DNA of 64,000 bases, from assembly GCA_947359465.1 (NCBI GenBank), contig OX375877.1, forward strand, positions 59,430,385 through 59,494,384. Reading direction: 5' to 3'. The DNA comes from Metellina segmentata. Its lineage: Eukaryota; Arthropoda; Arachnida; Araneae; Tetragnathidae. Position numbers and translations under genes: made by a program. The notes under the pieces are model-generated. The model was not told where the DNA came from and ran no database searches. It saw only the letters and a list, made by a program, of their open reading frames with translations. Shown piece after piece: positions 60,691-64,000 of this stretch (its first letter is position 1; each line of letters starts with the position of its first letter).

Positions 60691-62290
60691 ACAGCTGTAT
60701 AACTGTATTTACATGAAAAACTAACAATCAATGATTCTGATGCTTTGCTTTCATAATTGAAACTACTCGGAGCAAAAATTTCAAAATTGGCATTGCTTAA
60801 AAAAAAAATTTCCAAAAGAAAATATCCAGTAAATACTTTTTTTTTGTTCAGAAGACAAAATGAACAAGTGTTTTTCAAGAAAGACAGATATGTAATATTA
60901 TTTCTTCATGGATTGTTACGTAGCAACAAATCGGCATCAGTAGAAAATTTTCCTATTGTAAAGAGAAATCTGGAAGGTATTTTTTTTTTCTGTCAGGAAG
61001 ATCGGGGGAAAAGTTGGTTTTCTGGAAGACTTGCGTAAGAATTGGCATCTTGCATTTTTCTAAAAACACTTATGGTAACTGACTAGGTTCAGAGTACTTT
61101 TTTTCTCAGATGATTCAATAGCACTATTTTTTTCTTTTAAAAATTGAATGAACATAAAAAAAATCCATTCCAACTCAGTAAAACTCTGAAAAAAAAAGCA
61201 CTTTTTAAAATAAATGCCAAAAACTATCTTGTTTTGGTCGAAAAATGTTTACGATAAACACTCCAATTTTCTCACTCATCACAATATTAACATAAAACTT
61301 TACACTAAGATTCTTAAATATATAAGCTAGTGGCTGAAGCTGAATTTAAACTAAATTTTATTCTAATCTAGAAATATAAGGGCTGAAGTAAAAATTATAT
61401 GAATTTCTGAAATATTTCACTACAACATAACAACAAAGTGACTGACAATTTTGTTCTATTAAAGATATACATAAAATCCAGCTTCAGGCAATAAAATGTA
61501 CATAAAAGAACCATAATACCAAATTTAAAAAATATATATATATATTAATTACTTTTTTAGTTATCATTGTTACCATGCAATGATTTGGTTGAAAACAGCA
61601 GTCAGAGAAAAAAAGCATTTAAAAATTTAAAAGCAATCTTTTGAATACTAATCTATATCTATTTGCTTTAAAAATAAATGTTGGCTAGAACATAAACACA
61701 ACTAAAAATTATAAACTGCAATTTAAATTTTTTAAATCCAGCGGGAAAAAAAAACCCAAACCAACTTCTGGCATGAAAACCTTACTTCCGGTTTGATAAG
61801 TTTGCATCAAGGTTTTTTTCAAATTGAAATATCTCAACTTCTGTTTTCGTTAGACAAAACAAAAACAGTTTTGGAAAGAGAAGAGTTCATATTTTAAGAA
61901 TATTAAGTTTTTAAAAATTCAAAATGGTCAAAAATTGACTTTTTAACGTTGTTGGATACCTCAAAATTACATATTCAAAGAAATTATATTTGAGAGGATT
62001 TATGATACATTATTGAGTGAAAGACAATTGCCCTATTGTCAACTGCTTTCATAATCTAGGTTGCAGTTGTTTCCAATTTGGGTATACTTAACTAAAAAAT
62101 TATATCCACTACACATAACTGATTTTTTAAACTCAATCTTGCATATTAATTTGTACACATTTTAGAACATTTTGTTCCATTTGAAACAGATGGGATGGAA
62201 AAGGAATTTTTCCAAAATAGAAAAATATATGTCTCGAAAACAACAGGAATTACTTTCGGGATTCCTAGTTAGAGTTAGAAATGAACCTAC

Positions 62291-62436
62291 CGGCTCTGCT
62301 TTTGCCTCCATCCACAATTCAGCTTCCAAAATTCGTTCAATACTGATGTCTGCTTGAATGTTACCAGGTATACTGCTTGTACTCTCCACTTCATTTTCAC
62401 TTCTTTCTCGATTACGCTGGCGCTCTTCTTGTACAG
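62291..62436 (-). CDS. RXR: Retinoid X receptor, hinge (D domain) exon
   Basis: This 146-bp exon reads AVQEERQRNRERSENEVEST, SSIPGNIQADISIERILEAE and LWMEAKAEP. AVQEERQR is the start of the RXR hinge right after the DNA-binding domain, and NEVESTSS...ERILEAEL is helix 1 of the RXR LBD. The acceptor is TTTTCATGTTGCAG before 62436 and the donor GTAGGT after 62291. RXR is the obligate partner of the ecdysone receptor and other nuclear receptors in arthropods. The zinc-finger exon (ending ...MKRE) is not seen up to 64000, so it lies beyond the window. Confidence 0.96.
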
Positions 62437-64000
62437 CTGCAACATGAAAATTGAAGAAACTATAACTCTCTGTATTTAATTTTTCAATTTATTTTCCTTT
62501 AAAAGGATAAACTTAACATTAAGTTTATTGTTCTTTCTCCCAATGGAATTAGTTAGCAAAGGGAGACAAAATAAAAATGCTACTATATAAAAGGCAAATT
62601 TGTGATAACTTAGATAATTTTATATCCCCTCTCTCATTGGTTAAAGTTATATTTAAATACTTTCATGAGATATTGCTAGCACACAGTAAATATATATTAA
62701 ATCATGAAATAAATGTAACAAATTGAGTAATGCAAGCAATATATACATAGGATGAAATGATAGAAAATTCATTAAATAATATTACTCTGAAAAGGTTAAA
62801 AAGCACTTAAACAGCAATAAATTATCTTTACAGCCCATGGTAAACTTACGGGCTTTACAGCTAGTGTTATACAATTTCACTATCTAACTAATCAACATTG
62901 CAAAATGTTTCAAGGACTAGTATACTCTGTAGCTAGAAAAAAAGAAAACTTTTAATAAAAACCTAAAACTCATGGCTTACAAAAAGAAGTTTTAGTAGAA
63001 TTTAAAGAAATTCATTTGATATTTTTGAAACTATAATAGTGCACACATAAACTTGGTGACATTAGCATTGGGAACAAACTTAGGACTTGAAATTATGACT
63101 TGCACAAGCAGTGAAAGATTAGAATTTAATTTAAACTAAATAATAACAAATTATGATTGTACCCTAATAAAGAGGGCAGAGAATAAATCAGTGAATAGTT
63201 AATCATAACTGATTAAATAATGTCCTATTTACATAGATGTGATTTGGTCTAGAAATGTAATGGCCTGGCTGCTAGATCAAATGCTTATTGGTCACAGAAA
63301 AATAATTTGCAGATTTTTGTAGAATTGATAAAAATTGTGTTAGAGTTAAAAAAAGAAATTTTTTGTTTACATTTTTGAAACTGTTCAGCATTCATGTACG
63401 AATACAATTTCAAGTTATGTGTCATGTATTACCTAAATAAAAGAATTAGACTTTAAATACTGCACATGAAATGTTTAAGTTGACATAAGCTTAGTTATTT
63501 TAAACTGCAATTTATAAGAAACTTCGTTAGCAGATTATAAAAACGTAATGGGATAAAAATAAATGGGTTCTTCACAAGTCTTTAAAATAAATTAGCATTG
63601 CTCACAATTCAAGCACTATCTATCTCAATAAAATAAACATTTGCTAGGCAAAAATACTTTATACAGCCATCACAAAAAAAATATTTTTTTATTTAATAAA
63701 ATACAACATACTCTTTTGCCTCTTCTCATTTTTAATGCAATGTAAAGTAGTGTGTGTAATAATTCTGGATTTCAGGCTTCCATTGGCAACTGAAATTTTA
63801 ATTTCATCATTAAAGCAGCACCAATGGTCAACACGTAGAAATGCATCTGATTAGTCTTAAAAGTCTAAGATTTGAGCTGCATTCCAAGTTTAATGAGGGA
63901 TGGGACAGCTTACATACAAAATCTTATGAAGCTTTACCTCAAGATGGAATTGATTATTGAATTCATAAAATTAAATGGTTTAGATTAAAAGATAGTGCTT
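62437..64000 (-). other. RXR intron, incomplete
   Basis: AT-rich. I looked for the DNA-binding-domain exon and did not find it. Confidence 0.5.

Noticed and set aside
63712..63775. Possible RXR upstream exon (KMRRGKRV on the minus strand)
   Set aside because: It lacks the zinc-finger cysteines and does not match the expected ...GMKRE end of the preceding exon.

Overview
The window is animal nuclear DNA. It is AT-rich, with spliced genes, long introns, (TA)n microsatellites and a very dense load of transposable elements. Retinoid X receptor exons, a GAPR-1-type CAP gene and the repeat types point to an arthropod. I lean towards an arachnid, probably a spider, because several dispersed repeats look like ones I remember from spider data; that last step is recollection, not proof.

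Three host loci can be supported. (1) A CAP-superfamily gene resembling GAPR-1/GLIPR2 lies on the minus strand: three coding exons at 12097-11882, 6997-6875 and 3024-2759, with consensus splice sites and matching phases; its 5' exon(s) are not found. (2) An intron-free ORF of 611 codons lies on the plus strand at 36747-38582. It is Ser/Asp/Asn-rich, of unrecognised family, and carries a DSGxxS degron-like motif and a 24-residue tandem duplication. (3) The last four exons of a retinoid X receptor (RXR/ultraspiracle) gene lie on the minus strand between 62436 and 52214. They encode the hinge and the whole ligand-binding domain; the DNA-binding-domain exon lies beyond the right edge. Two positions important for ligand binding and for AF-2 are substituted.

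Most of the rest is mobile DNA, often nested. Around the CAP gene (1-14 kb) there are LINE remnants, a Helitron, a Tc1-like element, a hAT MITE with an 8-bp target duplication, a mariner-type element carrying a hAT MITE inside it, a TTAA element and a local duplication that copied part of a CAP exon. From 12 to 34 kb there are Helitrons of at least three families, two of them abutting head to tail and two forming a palindrome of about 2.8 kb; SINEs; TTAA elements; a long-TIR MITE inside a decayed hAT transposase; and a Harbinger-like element with a Helitron inside. From 35 to 44 kb there is a long-TIR element containing a (CG)n tract, a 187-bp TTAA MITE, and a Tigger-like element that holds a piggyBac-like element filled with hAT and LINE debris. 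From 44 to 64 kb, apart from RXR, the sequence is AT-rich and mostly featureless.

No rRNA, CRISPR or bacterial-style operon is present, and no functional tRNA is apparent. I did not find a convincing new biological system. The strongest candidates for a second look are the Helitron 3'-end hairpin cassette with compensatory differences between families, the Helitron palindrome, and the atypical RXR.
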